From Bacteroidaceae bacterium (GTDB taxonomy: Bacteria > Bacteroidota > Bacteroidia > Bacteroidales > Bacteroidaceae), in contig JAFYPU010000018.1 of NCBI GenBank assembly GCA_017547385.1, positions 44,739 to 108,738 on the forward strand: DNA of 64,000 nt, read 5' to 3'. The notes under the pieces were generated by a model that had not been told where the DNA came from, ran no database searches, and saw nothing but the letters and a program-made list of their open reading frames with translations. Positions within the stretch are counted from its first letter, which is position 1. Each line of letters opens with the position of its first letter. A program made the translations under genes and the position numbers. Of the stretch, positions 16,703 through 26,142 are shown one piece after another.

Positions 16703-19700
16703 TTAGAAGCTCCAGTCCTCTTGCGACTTGCGAACGTAGCTCTTATAGCGGCGCTGAGCGGCTTCCTTAGTGGCAGCATAGAGTTCGGCAGAAGCCTCAT
16801 CGCCAAGGGCCTTCTTCAGAGAGAGGAAGCGCACCTCGCCATCAAGGTATTCTTGGAACTTATCCCACTGTGGCTCTTTGGAGTCGAGGGTGAAGGGGTT
16901 CTTACCCTCATCGGCCAACAGCGGATTGTAGCGCCAGAGGTGCCAGTAGCCACACTCAACAGCCTTAGCCTCTTCGGCCTGGCTCTTACCCATACCGCCC
17001 TTAGCCTTCAAGCCGTGGTTGATACACGGAGCATAGGCAATGACGAGCGAAGGTCCGGGATAGGCTTCGGCTTCTTTGATGGCCTTGAGACATTGTGCCT
17101 GGTCGGCGCCCATAGCCACTTGTGCCACGTAAACATAACCGTAGGTGGCTTGCATAAGGCCGAGGTCTTTCTTCGTCACGCGCTTACCGGCTGCTGCAAA
17201 CTGTGCGATGGCAGCGATAGGTGTTGCCTTAGAAGCCTGACCACCGGTGTTGGAGTAAACTTCTGTATCGAGTACGAGGATGTTTACATCTTCGCCGCTT
17301 GCCAATACGTGGTCGAGACCGCCGTAGCCAATATCATAAGAAGCACCGTCGCCACCGATGATCCACTGGCTGCGCTTGGTGAGGAAGTGGCTCAACTCGT
17401 CGAGCTGCTGGCATACGGGACAGCCGGCTGCTGCGCTGGCCTTGATTTCGGGCACAAGTTTGTCGGCTGCTGCACGGCTGGCCTCTGCATTGTCCTGACC
17501 GGCAATCCATTCGCGAGCGGCTTCCTTGTAAGCTTCGCTCACCTTGTCGCTTTCGAGCATTTGCTCTAAGAGAGCCTGGATGCGAGCGCGCATTTTCTTG
17601 TTGGCCATTACCATACCCAAGCCAAATTCGCAGAAGTCCTCGAAGAGAGAGTTGGCCCATGCAGGACCTTGTCCCTTCTCGTTGGTGGTATAAGGAGTTG
17701 AGGGGATTGAGCCTGAGTAGATTGAAGAACAACCTGTGGCGTTGGCAATCATCTGACGGTCGCCGAAGAGTTGGCTAACGAGCTTCACATAAGGAGTTTC
17801 GCCACAGCCGGAGCAAGCGCCGCTGAACTCAAAGAGTGGTGTAGCAAACTGAGAGTTCTTGGGGTTGAGTTTGAGGTCTACCTTGACTTGCTTGCTGGCT
17901 ACGTTCTTCACGCAGTAGTTCCAGTTGGCTTGCTCGGCCATTTCGCCTTCGAGCGGCACCATGGTGAGAGCCTTGTTGCCCTTGAAGCCGGGACATACAT
18001 CGGCACAGTTGCCGCAGCCCAAGCAGTCCATCACATCAACCTGCATGCGGAAGTGCATACCTTTAAGTGTTGCGGGAGCTTTCATTTCGAGAGTGGTAGC
18101 CTCGAAGCCTTTGAGCTCTTCGTCGTCAAGTACAAACGGACGGATGGAAGCGTGGGGACAAACAAAGGCACACTTGTTACACTGGATACAGTTTTCTGCG
18201 TTCCAAGTAGGTACGAAGGCAGCTACGCCGCGCTTTTCGTAAGCAGCAGTACCTTGTTGCCAAGTACCATCTTCTGATACCTTGAATGCACTAACTGGGA
18301 GAAGGTCGCCATTCTGAGCATTGATGGGGCGTACGAGTTCTGAGATGAAAGCAGGTTCGTCGCGTACTACCTTTTCGTCAGCAGGTAAGTTGGCCCAAGC
18401 GGGGTCTACTGCGAGTGTCTGATATTCGCCACCGCGGTCAACTGCTTGGTAGTTCTTGTTCACAACGTCCTCGCCCTTCTTGCCGTAAGACTTCACAATG
18501 AACTTCTTCATTTGCTCTACTGCGAGGTCAACGGGAATTACTTCGGTGATGCGGAAGAAGGCTGACTGCAAAATGGTGTTGGTGCGGTTGCCAAGACCTA
18601 TTTCTTGCGCAATCTTAGTGGCGTTGATATAGTAAACTGTGATATTGTGCTCTGCAAAGTAGCGCTTCACGTTGTTGGGCAAGTTGTTTGCCAATTCTTC
18701 GCCTTCCCAAATGGTGTTGAGCAAGAATGTTCCGCCGTCGCGAAGGCCGCGCAACACGTCGTACATGTGTAAGTAGGCTTGAACGTGGCAGGCTACAAAA
18801 TTAGGAGTCTTGATTTGATAAGTAGAGCGGATAGGGCTGTCGCCAAAGCGGAGGTGCGAGCAGGTAAAGCCGCCGGACTTTTTAGAGTCGTAAGAGAAGT
18901 AGGCTTGGCAATACTTGTCTGTGTTGTCGCCAATAATTTTTACGGAGTTCTTATTGGCACCCACTGTACCGTCTGCACCGAGACCGTAGAACTTAGCTTC
19001 GAATGTGCCTTCACCGCCGAGCGCCATTTCCTTCTGCAAGGGGAGTGACTGGAAGGTTACGTCATCTACAATACCCACCGTGAAGTGATCCTTAGGCATA
19101 GGAAGCGCCAAGTTCTCGTATACGGAGCAAATCATAGTAGGAGTTGTGTCGCAAGAGCCAAGACCGTAGCGACCGCCTACGATGACGGGACGATTTTCTT
19201 CATTGTAGTAAGCATCCTTCACATCAAGGTAGAGGGGTTCGCCATTAGCACCGGGTTCCTTGGTGCGGTCGAGCACGGCAATCTTCTTACAAGTCTTAGG
19301 CACGGCAGCCAAGAGGTGTTTCACAGAGAATGGACGATACAAGTGTACGCTGACCATACCCACCTTCTCGCCTTTGCCGTTGAGATAGTCAATAGCTTCG
19401 CGGGCGGCTTCGGTAACTGAACCCATGCAGATAATTACGCGGTCGGCGTCCTCGGCTCCGTAGTAGCTGAACAACTTGTATTCGCGGCCGGTAATCTTGC
19501 TTACTGCCTCCATGTACTTCTCTACGATTCCGGGAACAGCGTCGTAGTAGCTATTGCATACTTCGCGGTGAGCAAAGAATGTTTCGGGGTTTTCAGCCAT
19601 ACCGCGAGCCTCGGGATGTTCGGGAGTGAGGGCGCGACGGCGGAACTCTGAAACTTTGTCCATGGGTACGAGCGGACGGATGTCTTCTTGGTCTACCACC

Positions 19701-20251
19701 TCAATCTTCTGATACTCGTGGCTGGTGCGGAAGCCGTCGAAGAAGTTGATAAAGGGCACGCGGCTCTCAAGCGTTGCCAAGTGGGCTACGGCGGAGAGGT
19801 CCATCACTTCCTGCACAGAACCTTCGCAGAGCATAGCGAAGCCGGTCTGACGGCAAGCCATCACGTCGCTGTGGTCACCAAAGATACAGAGCGAGTGAGT
19901 AGCCAGGGTGCGCGCTGAAACGTGGAACACGCTGGGCAACAATTCGCCGGCAATCTTGTACATATTGGGGATCATCAACAAGAGGCCTTGTGATGCGGTA
20001 AACGTAGTGGTGAGCGCTCCGGCCTGCAACGAGCCATGCACAGCACCTGCTGCACCGCCTTCGCTCTGCATTTCCTGTACCTTTACTGTGTCGCCGAAGA
20101 GATTCTTGCGACCTTGTGCTGACCATTCATCGACGTGCTCTGCCATAGGCGAAGACGGGGTAATGGGGTAGATGGCAGCGACCTCCGAGAACATATACGC
20201 GATATGCGCAGCGGCCTGGTTACCATCGCAAGTAATAAACTTTTTACTCAT
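16703..20251 (-). CDS. nifJ: Pyruvate:ferredoxin (flavodoxin) oxidoreductase, single chain
   Basis: 1,182 residues, the usual length. All domains are present in order: TPP pyrimidine-binding domain (YPITPSSPMAEHVDEW), gamma domain, two 4Fe-4S clusters (CIQCNKCAFVCP at about 686 and CLGCGNCADVCP at about 741), the proximal-cluster CSGCGE motif (about 815), and the TPP domain (GGDGASYDIGYGG, NTGGQASKATP). It converts pyruvate and CoA to acetyl-CoA and CO2, reducing ferredoxin, in the cytoplasm of anaerobes. The electron acceptor may be the 2[4Fe-4S] ferredoxin encoded at 23090. It stands alone with its own terminator. Confidence 0.97.
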   Translation of the reverse strand: MSKKFITCDGNQAAAHIAYMFSEVAAIYPITPSSPMAEHVDEWSAQGRKNLFGDTVKVQEMQSEGGAAGAVHGSLQAGALTTTFTASQGLLLMIPNMYKIAGELLPSVFHVSARTLATHSLCIFGDHSDVMACRQTGFAMLCEGSVQEVMDLSAVAHLATLESRVPFINFFDGFRTSHEYQKIEVVDQEDIRPLVPMDKVSEFRRRALTPEHPEARGMAENPETFFAHREVCNSYYDAVPGIVEKYMEAVSKITGREYKLFSYYGAEDADRVIICMGSVTEAAREAIDYLNGKGEKVGMVSVHLYRPFSVKHLLAAVPKTCKKIAVLDRTKEPGANGEPLYLDVKDAYYNEENRPVIVGGRYGLGSCDTTPTMICSVYENLALPMPKDHFTVGIVDDVTFQSLPLQKEMALGGEGTFEAKFYGLGADGTVGANKNSVKIIGDNTDKYCQAYFSYDSKKSGGFTCSHLRFGDSPIRSTYQIKTPNFVACHVQAYLHMYDVLRGLRDGGTFLLNTIWEGEELANNLPNNVKRYFAEHNITVYYINATKIAQEIGLGNRTNTILQSAFFRITEVIPVDLAVEQMKKFIVKSYGKKGEDVVNKNYQAVDRGGEYQTLAVDPAWANLPADEKVVRDEPAFISELVRPINAQNGDLLPVSAFKVSEDGTWQQGTAAYEKRGVAAFVPTWNAENCIQCNKCAFVCPHASIRPFVLDDEELKGFEATTLEMKAPATLKGMHFRMQVDVMDCLGCGNCADVCPGFKGNKALTMVPLEGEMAEQANWNYCVKNVASKQVKVDLKLNPKNSQFATPLFEFSGACSGCGETPYVKLVSQLFGDRQMIANATGCSSIYSGSIPSTPYTTNEKGQGPAWANSLFEDFCEFGLGMVMANKKMRARIQALLEQMLESDKVSEAYKEAAREWIAGQDNAEASRAAADKLVPEIKASAAAGCPVCQQLDELSHFLTKRSQWIIGGDGASYDIGYGGLDHVLASGEDVNILVLDTEVYSNTGGQASKATPIAAIAQFAAAGKRVTKKDLGLMQATYGYVYVAQVAMGADQAQCLKAIKEAEAYPGPSLVIAYAPCINHGLKAKGGMGKSQAEEAKAVECGYWHLWRYNPLLADEGKNPFTLDSKEPQWDKFQEYLDGEVRFLSLKKALGDEASAELYAATKEAAQRRYKSYVRKSQEDWSF

Positions 20252-20392
20252 GAGATTGTTTCTTGTTTACGAATTTACAAACGTCCATCGGACATCTGCA
20301 TTTTCAAGTTTGCTATTTAGTTATTATGTCTCGTCTCTTTTATGATTGCGCTTATCAGCCTTGAAATCCTCCAAAGCCATCCGGCCAATCCA

Positions 20393-21574
20393 TCAATAAA
20401 GGAAACCGAACAGCCACAAAGGAATGTCATTGCCCTGCCCCACTTCCGTGTTATATTTGGCATAAATCGTATCGGGCATGGGCTTGATACGTTTGTTTTT
20501 ATCACATACGCAGATATTGACACGGTCATTTACATTAAACTGACCGTCGCGACGAGTTTTCTTCACTGAGTGATGACGCCACAGGCAGTTGACAAAAAAT
20601 GTCTCCATCAACAACTGCTCACGATTGTCGCGCGGACAAACCGCCGAAACCAGATTACCATCATGCAGATAGACAGCGGCAGGCTTCTTCGGTACCACTT
20701 CGCCCTCACGATACACCATATTGATAAGGCGTGCCTCTTGCAAATAATTCAGATAGTTCATCACTGTGGCACGACTCGTACCGATTTCCTCAGCCAAGCG
20801 ACTGATGTTGGGTGAAGCCGCATCATTGATCGCCAAGAGGTAAAGCAACTTCTTCAGACGGGCAAGATATTTCAGTTCAATCTGTTTATTGAAAAGAACA
20901 TCAACCTCAATCATGGAGTTCATGGCTTTCAGCAAATTCTCGGAGAAGTTGCGATTTTCCAAAAAGAAAGGATAATATCCATACTCCAAGTAATCTTTGA
21001 AATACTGCCAAGGACGCACTTTCGGCAAGATGCTTTTCAGAATCAGTTCATGGTCGCGCAACAATTCGGGCATGGAGTAAGCACGAAAATTGTTGTCCGT
21101 CATCAAATTGATGTACTCACGGAAAGAGAAGCCGTGCAACACATAACAACTGCTCAGACGCGACAATTCGGTATTATCTTCCTCTATGCTTTCCACCGAT
21201 GTGGTGGTATAAACAATACGCAGCAACGGATAGCGATGATAGCAATCACAAATCTGCTCACGCCAGTTGGGAAGTTTGAAAGCCTGGTCAATCAGCAACA
21301 CCTGGCCTCCATTCTCCACAAACTCACCGGCAAAATTCACCAATCCACGCGACTGAAAATAGAAATTGTTCATATTGATATACAAACATTTTCGCAAACG
21401 TGTGTCATAATGTTCTTTTGCATACTGCAACAAAAACGAAGTACGACCCACGCCACGCGGACCGCGAATACCGATGAGCCGGTAACTCCAATCAATGGTA
21501 TCCATCAGTGCACGCCTTACGGGTGCATTGGTATGCTCTACTAAAAATGCGTGTGTTTGGAAAAAAGTCTCCAT
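20393..21574 (-). CDS. AAA-type ATPase with C-terminal DUF4143-like domain, degenerate Walker motifs
   Basis: 393 residues from the ATG at 21574. This is the family of Bacteroidota proteins with an N-terminal P-loop and a winged-helix/DUF4143 C-terminal part (EEIGTSRATVMNYLNYLQEA at about 280-300). The P-loop reads GPRGVGRTS with Arg44 where the family Lys stands. The Walker B reads LLIDQ with Gln97 in place of the catalytic Glu. Both changes argue for weak or absent ATP hydrolysis. The C-terminus ends IPLWLFGFLY, normal for the family, so it is not truncated. Function unknown; such proteins are common and often polymorphic in gut and oral Bacteroidota. Confidence 0.75.
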   Translation of the reverse strand: METFFQTHAFLVEHTNAPVRRALMDTIDWSYRLIGIRGPRGVGRTSFLLQYAKEHYDTRLRKCLYINMNNFYFQSRGLVNFAGEFVENGGQVLLIDQAFKLPNWREQICDCYHRYPLLRIVYTTTSVESIEEDNTELSRLSSCYVLHGFSFREYINLMTDNNFRAYSMPELLRDHELILKSILPKVRPWQYFKDYLEYGYYPFFLENRNFSENLLKAMNSMIEVDVLFNKQIELKYLARLKKLLYLLAINDAASPNISRLAEEIGTSRATVMNYLNYLQEARLINMVYREGEVVPKKPAAVYLHDGNLVSAVCPRDNREQLLMETFFVNCLWRHHSVKKTRRDGQFNVNDRVNICVCDKNKRIKPMPDTIYAKYNTEVGQGNDIPLWLFGFLY

Positions 21575-21670
21575 AGTATGTTCGGTCTTTTTTTGGCTTT
21601 GCTTCTCCGGAATGCACCCACAAGGCCGAAGCCTCACAATGCACTTCCGGCCAAACAGGCCTATCCTCTG

Positions 21671-21678
21671 CAAAGATA
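21671..21678 (-). promoter_or_regulatory. Promoter of the AAA-type ATPase gene
   Basis: Minus-strand TATCTTTG with CTTG 19 nt upstream, about 95 nt before the start codon. The remaining gap 21679-22162 has no convincing gene; it holds an isolated plus-strand TAACTTTG (21932) and an alternating CG/CA stretch near 21965. Confidence 0.55.
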
Positions 21679-22162
21679 CGACTAAAGCATGAATTTGCAA
21701 GGCAGAGTTTGCAAAAAATTGTTTTCCGAGATGTTAACACAGCAAAATGCCACACGCTTCACCAAGGCTTGCACCTCACTTTTTCCACATTTGTTTGTTA
21801 GCAATAAACAAAACTCCCCTTTTTATCTACCGGCAATAAACAGATCACAAAGTTTTCCCTCCTTAATTCCAAGTACACATCACGCCATCTGAAACTCTTC
21901 CGTCGTATTTCACCCACCCTACCCCAACCCTTAACTTTGCCCCTCATTATTATATTATAATTCACGCGCGCACGCGCAAAAAGGGAGTTTCAAGATTTTC
22001 TTATCATACTGCCATTTTCGCAAACAGATCCCTCACAAACAGACACTTCAAGAATGGCTGCAACTATGGTAACAAGACAACGGCAGACATCCCACAAGTG
22101 CTTTGCCAAGGGCCTGCGGAATATCACAAATGTTTGAATTAAAGGAGGAAAGCCTATTTCAA

Positions 22163-22876
22163 TTACTCGAAATAGAACGAAAGGGTTACCATATTGGCCG
22201 ATGCACCGTCCAGGCTCTCCGTGAAAATGTGCTGAGTGGGATCGGTGAGGTCGGGGCGGTTTTTCTGCAAGATGTCAGCCAATCCGAAACTAAACTTGAG
22301 TTCGGGGATGAGTTTGAAGAAAGGAAGATAAAAATCACAACCCAAACCCATTTCAAGATAAACATTGAAAGGCTTGGGGCGGAGTTTGGCTTGTTTTTTT
22401 CGGGTAAGGTCGTACATCGGGTTCACACCTGCCACCACATACGGACGATAGTTGTTGAAACGCGGAGCCGCCACCTTCAAATTGAGCGGCAGCGATACGT
22501 AGGTGGACTTCATGTCCTGCGTTTCTTCACGACCGGTGGCCAAATTTCTGAAAGTGAAATGCTTGCTTCCGAAGTGCAACGACGGCAACAGACGCAGGCT
22601 CAAATAGTTGTTGAGCTTCCACTCGCCCAACACGCCCACGCTGAAACCAAAGTTCTGCTTGTCGTTTTCGGCCACCCATTGGTCGCCCGTTTGCGAATCC
22701 ACATACCCATTGTTTTGCAAATGCATCCCCTGATCGTGCACACCGATGGTAAATCCATAGTGAAAGCGACGCTCATCAATGAACGGCCGATGCTGCACCT
22801 TGCGCTCCTGTGCCAGAACACTGAGCGAACAAAGAGCAAAAAGCACAAAGGATATGTAACGCAATGCGCACTTCAT
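22163..22876 (-). CDS. porT: PorT-family outer-membrane beta-barrel protein (T9SS component)
   Basis: 237 residues. Signal peptide 1-22 (ends SVLAQ), then FIDERRFHYGFTIGVHDQGM and alternating beta-barrel strands (LSLRLLPSLHFGSKHFTF, YVSLPLNLKV, PYVVAGVNPMYDL) to a terminal aromatic strand (MVTLSFYFE). This pattern and length match PorT/SprT, an outer-membrane protein required for T9SS assembly or function in Porphyromonas and Flavobacterium. The porP-N operon lies 3.5 kb away on the other strand. Generic outer-membrane barrels share some of this look, but FIDERRFHYGFT is typical of PorT. Confidence 0.82.
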   Translation of the reverse strand: MKCALRYISFVLFALCSLSVLAQERKVQHRPFIDERRFHYGFTIGVHDQGMHLQNNGYVDSQTGDQWVAENDKQNFGFSVGVLGEWKLNNYLSLRLLPSLHFGSKHFTFRNLATGREETQDMKSTYVSLPLNLKVAAPRFNNYRPYVVAGVNPMYDLTRKKQAKLRPKPFNVYLEMGLGCDFYLPFFKLIPELKFSFGLADILQKNRPDLTDPTQHIFTESLDGASANMVTLSFYFE

Positions 22877-23001
22877 GGGCTATGTTCGTTTCTTGATATA
22901 CTTATATAATAACTCCCCGTCGGGCAATATATTGTGTTGCTTCGCAAAAAAAAAATGGCAAGAAAAAACGTCCACCGGCTTTGCCGTAACAAAATTACCC
23001 G

Positions 23002-23009
23002 TATCTTTG
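23002..23009 (+). promoter_or_regulatory. Promoter of the ferredoxin gene
   Basis: TATCTTTG with TTG 18 nt upstream (22981), about 80 nt before the ferredoxin start. Confidence 0.65.
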
Positions 23010-23089
23010 CCCCGTCCCTGCCCACCTCAAGAGAGGCAGATACCGAAACTGACAATTCACATACTAATAACAATTTTAAATTTACGACA

Positions 23090-23260
23090 ATGGCTTACGT
23101 AATTTCTGACGATTGCATCGCATGCGGCACTTGCATCGATGAATGCCCCGCCGGAGCTATCTCCGAAGGCGCAAAGTATTCTATCAACCCCGATGTTTGC
23201 GTTGACTGCGGCACTTGTGCCGATGTTTGCCCCACAGGTGCTATCGCTCCGGGCGAATAA
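23090..23260 (+). CDS. 2[4Fe-4S] ferredoxin
   Basis: 56 residues with two cluster motifs, CIACGTCIDECP and CVDCGTCADVCP, the classic clostridial-type arrangement with internal two-fold symmetry. Start MAYVISDDC at 23090 is chosen because it gives the standard length; the longer frame to 22934 would add a basic non-ferredoxin extension. Cytoplasmic electron carrier, a plausible partner of the PFOR at 16703. Single-gene transcript with its own promoter and terminator. Confidence 0.96.
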   Translation: MAYVISDDCIACGTCIDECPAGAISEGAKYSINPDVCVDCGTCADVCPTGAIAPGE

Positions 23261-23283
23261 TACATCCGGCAACGATTATCATA

Positions 23284-23317
23284 AGCGGCAACACCCTGCG
23301 GTGCTGCCGCTTTTTTG
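23284..23317 (+). terminator. Terminator of the ferredoxin gene
   Basis: Stem AGCGGCA-ACACC / GGTG-C-TGCCGCT followed by TTTTTTG, about 25 bp after the stop. Confidence 0.85.
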
Positions 23318-23386
23318 TGTTTGCACATCGTCTGAAGGTTCACCGAAAGCCCTCACCACTGCACTTCAAACCACTTCGGCACAGCC

Positions 23387-24007
23387 TCAGGGAGCGCTTG
23401 TCGAGAAGCTGGAGATGAGAGGCATAATGTTGGAGGTAAACAGGCGTACCGAAATGGCCAAAAGAATGATGCCGAAGAATTTACGCATCAGATAGATGCC
23501 TCCCTTGCTGATAACGCGCTCCACATGCTCAGTGGCTTTCAGCACGGCAAAGACAATCACCATGTTCGCCAGGAGGGCCAACAGAATGTTCACTGCTGCA
23601 TATTCCGCACGCAGCGACAACAACGTGGTGAACGAGCCGGCACCGGCCAGCAACGGGAAGACCACCGGCACCAACGTAGCTTCCTTGATGGGTCCGATGT
23701 TCTTGAAAATTTCGATGTCCAATATCATTTCCAACGACATAAGGAAAATCACAAACGCACCGGCCACGGCAAACGACTGAATGTCAACACTGAAAAGCCG
23801 CAGCATGGCATCGCCCACATAGAAGAAGCCCACCAGCAATGCCGTGCTGATGAGGGTTGCTTTCACCGGACTCACAGGACGCCCTTTGGCTTTCAAATCC
23901 AAGATGATGGGCGTGGCACCAAAGATGTCGATAACCGCAAAAAGCACAATGAAGGTGCTGGCAATCTGCTGGAAGTCTAAATCTGTAATCAATGTACTCA
24001 AATTCAT
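23387..24007 (-). CDS. MarC-family integral membrane protein
   Basis: 206 residues from MNLSTLITDLDF at 24007. Six hydrophobic segments are visible (for example ASTFIVLFAVIDIFGATPIIL, ATLISTALLVGFFYVG, SFAVAGAFVIFLMSLEMIL, AAVNILLALLANMVIVFAVL and FGIILLAISVRLFTSNI). The DIFGATP and GGIxLMRKFFGIILLAI patterns are typical of MarC/SNARE-like membrane proteins. The transported substrate is unknown for the family; the old link to multiple antibiotic resistance is not established. Start chosen because the in-frame upstream extension to 24202 is hydrophilic and unlike the family. Confidence 0.85.
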   Translation of the reverse strand: MNLSTLITDLDFQQIASTFIVLFAVIDIFGATPIILDLKAKGRPVSPVKATLISTALLVGFFYVGDAMLRLFSVDIQSFAVAGAFVIFLMSLEMILDIEIFKNIGPIKEATLVPVVFPLLAGAGSFTTLLSLRAEYAAVNILLALLANMVIVFAVLKATEHVERVISKGGIYLMRKFFGIILLAISVRLFTSNIMPLISSFSTSAP

Positions 24008-24306
24008 AAAAATAAAATTGGGGTTTACGAAAACTTCTCTCCACAGACTGATGCATCCACGAGAGAACAAACCAAACGCTTGTCTGACATCGGCACACTC
24101 AAGGCTACCACTCGGCCACTGCCTTGCAGACAAGGCAAAAGTACGAATTTCTTGCGAAAAAAACATTCCGAAAGACGCAACACTCAACATAAAAACAAAC
24201 AACTTGCTTCACCACCTGCCACACCCCACACTCGCCTTGCCTCTGCCCCTGGTTCACAAACCAACAGTTTGCCGGAAAACGTCGCTTCGGGAATGCCAAA
24301 AATCTG

Positions 24307-24369
24307 CAAGGCGTTTAGAATTTTCTACAAGCACTGCAGAAATTTCTAAACGCCTTGCAGATTTCGCCT
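24307..24369. repeat. 21-bp periodic hairpin array, 3 units
   Basis: CAAG....AGAA.TTTCTA units start at 24307 and 24328 (21 bp apart), and the third unit is the inverted complement of the first: a perfect 20-bp inverted repeat (24301-24320 against 24344-24363). Same element as at 45580 and 54776. The gap 24008-24786 otherwise holds the small-RNA candidate at 24514 and no gene. Confidence 0.85.
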
Positions 24370-24513
24370 CAAAGCCTACCGAAGTCTGAGGCCTGCGAAA
24401 ACCAACTTTGCGCCATGACTGAAAACGCACAAATGAGCGAAAGAGGAGCATCCAAAGGCACTACATAAGGTTTCAACCCCGCGCTAAAGGTTCACAACCC
24501 GCACAAAAAGGCA

Positions 24514-24577
24514 CAAAAAAAGGGATACCGCTGTATCCCAACCTTGTTAACCTTAAATCTAATACTATGAAAAACAC
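24514..24577 (-). ncRNA. Candidate small RNA
   Basis: On the minus strand a -7 box TACCTTTG (24589-24582) is followed about 40 nt later by a terminator hairpin GGGATAC/GTATCCC (24522-24539) and seven T. No ORF of useful length fits between. The -33 region is weak. It could be the leader of a lost gene. Predicted length about 60-65 nt. Confidence 0.4.
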
Positions 24578-24786
24578 GATGCAAAGGTAGGACCACCGCC
24601 CCATGCCGCGAAGAAAAATATGCAAAATGTTTGAAAAATCTTCTTTTTCACAACCTTACGACCGGAATTTGCAAGCCGTGCTTAACACTTTGCACAGTTG
24701 TTCACACCCCATCCCACCCGGCGGCTGCAAAAAGGGAGGAAAGAAAAACTGCTTATTACACACCTTTTTTGTACATTCGCCGTCCG

Positions 24787-25398
24787 ATGAGACAATTACT
24801 GACCACCTTACAGCGCACTTGGAGACGATGGCGACGGATGCAACACCGCTGCGGCTACGGCATTCACTCACCTTTTGCCTTCCAACTCGTTACGGGCGTC
24901 ATCTATGAGACAGAGGCCTATTATGCCTTTACGTCTTTGCACGAACAAGGCGCACAATGGCCCTCTCACCTCAACGAACGCGACAACCGGTTGCTGTTTC
25001 GCCTCATCAATCACCACCAGCCAACCTCGTGTTTGCTCATCGGCCCGCACACATCGCTCACGCAGCAATACCTTGAAGCCGGATGCCGGCACTGCCGTTT
25101 TTGGCATATCGAACAGACAGCCACCTCCTCCACACACCCTCTCGCACAGCACATCCGCGAGGCCGAAATGCTCTGCCTCATAGGCGGCAAAGACCGATGG
25201 GAGTGGGCCGAGCAAGCCCTGCAAGCCGAACATCCGCGACGCATGATAGTAATTTCAGACATCGACACTGAGGGCGGAAGCCGGTGGAAACACCTCATCA
25301 AAAACGAACAGGTGCGCATGAGTTTCGACCTTGGACACATCGGCATCATTTGTTGCGAAAAGCGTCTCAACAAACAAGATTACATCATCAGCTACTAA
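24787..25398 (+). CDS. SAM-dependent methyltransferase-like protein
   Basis: 203 residues from MRQLLTTLQRTWRRWR at 24787. The N-terminal segment GYGIHSPFAFQLVTGVIYE is characteristic of a Bacteroidota family of small class I methyltransferase-like proteins. A Rossmann-like strand follows (SCLLIGPHTSLTQQYLEA), but the usual glycine-rich SAM loop (GxGxG) is not intact (IGPHTS), and catalytic activity is uncertain. The C-terminal half has IVISDIDTEGGSRWKHLI and FDLGHIGIICCEKRLNKQDY, typical for the family. The next gene starts 14 bp downstream, so co-transcription is likely. Confidence 0.65.
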   Translation: MRQLLTTLQRTWRRWRRMQHRCGYGIHSPFAFQLVTGVIYETEAYYAFTSLHEQGAQWPSHLNERDNRLLFRLINHHQPTSCLLIGPHTSLTQQYLEAGCRHCRFWHIEQTATSSTHPLAQHIREAEMLCLIGGKDRWEWAEQALQAEHPRRMIVISDIDTEGGSRWKHLIKNEQVRMSFDLGHIGIICCEKRLNKQDYIISY

Positions 25399-25412
25399 TC
25401 AACAACAGCCCC

Positions 25413-25982
25413 ATGAAGACCTCCCCCGACAGCCCAAAGGCTTGCACGTTCTGCACCGGCAAAGGCGACAACGGCTTTACCACCATGGCAGACGGAACAC
25501 GCGTGCGCAAGGACGACCCACGCATCGAGGCCGTTGGCACCGTGGACGAACTGAACAGCCATGTGGGGCTGCTGCGAGCACATCTCGAAACCGACGACCG
25601 ACTGAAAAACATCTGCCATGACCTGACCGAAGTGCAAAGACACTTGTTCGGCATCGGGGCCTATGTGAGCGGCTATGCTCAAAGCACATTGCAACCCGGC
25701 GAAGAGCAATTGAGCCGCCTCGAAGCTGCCATCGAGAAACTTTGTCAACGCCCCGAGGGACGCGCTTTCAGCAGTTTTGTGCTGCCGGGAGGCGTCATGG
25801 CTGCTGCACAAGCCGATGTGTGCCGCACCGTCTGCCGACGCATGGAACGCCGCTGCCTCACAGCCACCGACGGAAAGTGGCCGCAAACGTTGGGAGCATA
25901 CGTCAACCGATTGGCAGACTATTTCTTTGCTTTATCGCTGTACTTAAATCACTTTCACGGATATAAAGAAATAAAAATATAG
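25413..25982 (+). CDS. PduO-type cob(I)alamin adenosyltransferase
   Basis: 189 residues from the ATG at 25413. The ATP-binding N-terminal motif TGKGDNGFTTMADGTRVRKD is present, then RIEAVGTVDELNSHVGLLR (very conserved), and the C-terminal VNRLADYFFALSLYLNH helix. The first motif differs from the usual TRTGDxGxT in having a Lys for Arg. It transfers the adenosyl group of ATP to cob(I)alamin, giving the coenzyme used by methylmalonyl-CoA mutase and similar enzymes. The cysteine-containing N-terminus (ACTFCTG) is unusual. No B12 biosynthesis genes are near, so the organism probably imports cobamides (compare the ABC genes at 56032-58205). Confidence 0.88.
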   Translation: MKTSPDSPKACTFCTGKGDNGFTTMADGTRVRKDDPRIEAVGTVDELNSHVGLLRAHLETDDRLKNICHDLTEVQRHLFGIGAYVSGYAQSTLQPGEEQLSRLEAAIEKLCQRPEGRAFSSFVLPGGVMAAAQADVCRTVCRRMERRCLTATDGKWPQTLGAYVNRLADYFFALSLYLNHFHGYKEIKI

Positions 25983-26010
25983 CGAGTCCCTATATTTAGG
26001 AGAAATATAT

Positions 26011-26018
26011 TACTTTTG
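26011..26018 (+). promoter_or_regulatory. Promoter of the DUF2795-T9SS operon
   Basis: TACTTTTG fits the Bacteroidota -7 box; the -33 region is weak. The leader to the DUF2795 start is about 125 nt. It is the only promoter-like signal I see before porP. Confidence 0.45.
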
Positions 26019-26142
26019 CCGCGCATTATCGGGAAATGCCTGATTTTGTAAGAGAAACATCCCAAGCCGCACCGGTTGTACAAACGGACACGGCAAAGGA
26101 CAATCATCCATTTACTCATTCACACAAAAAGGAGAAACGCTT

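Noticed and set aside
22054-22137. 27-codon ORF (MAATMVTRQRQ...) after a plus-strand TAACTTTG
   Set aside because: No homologue known to me, no good -33 box, and no terminator; too short to support.
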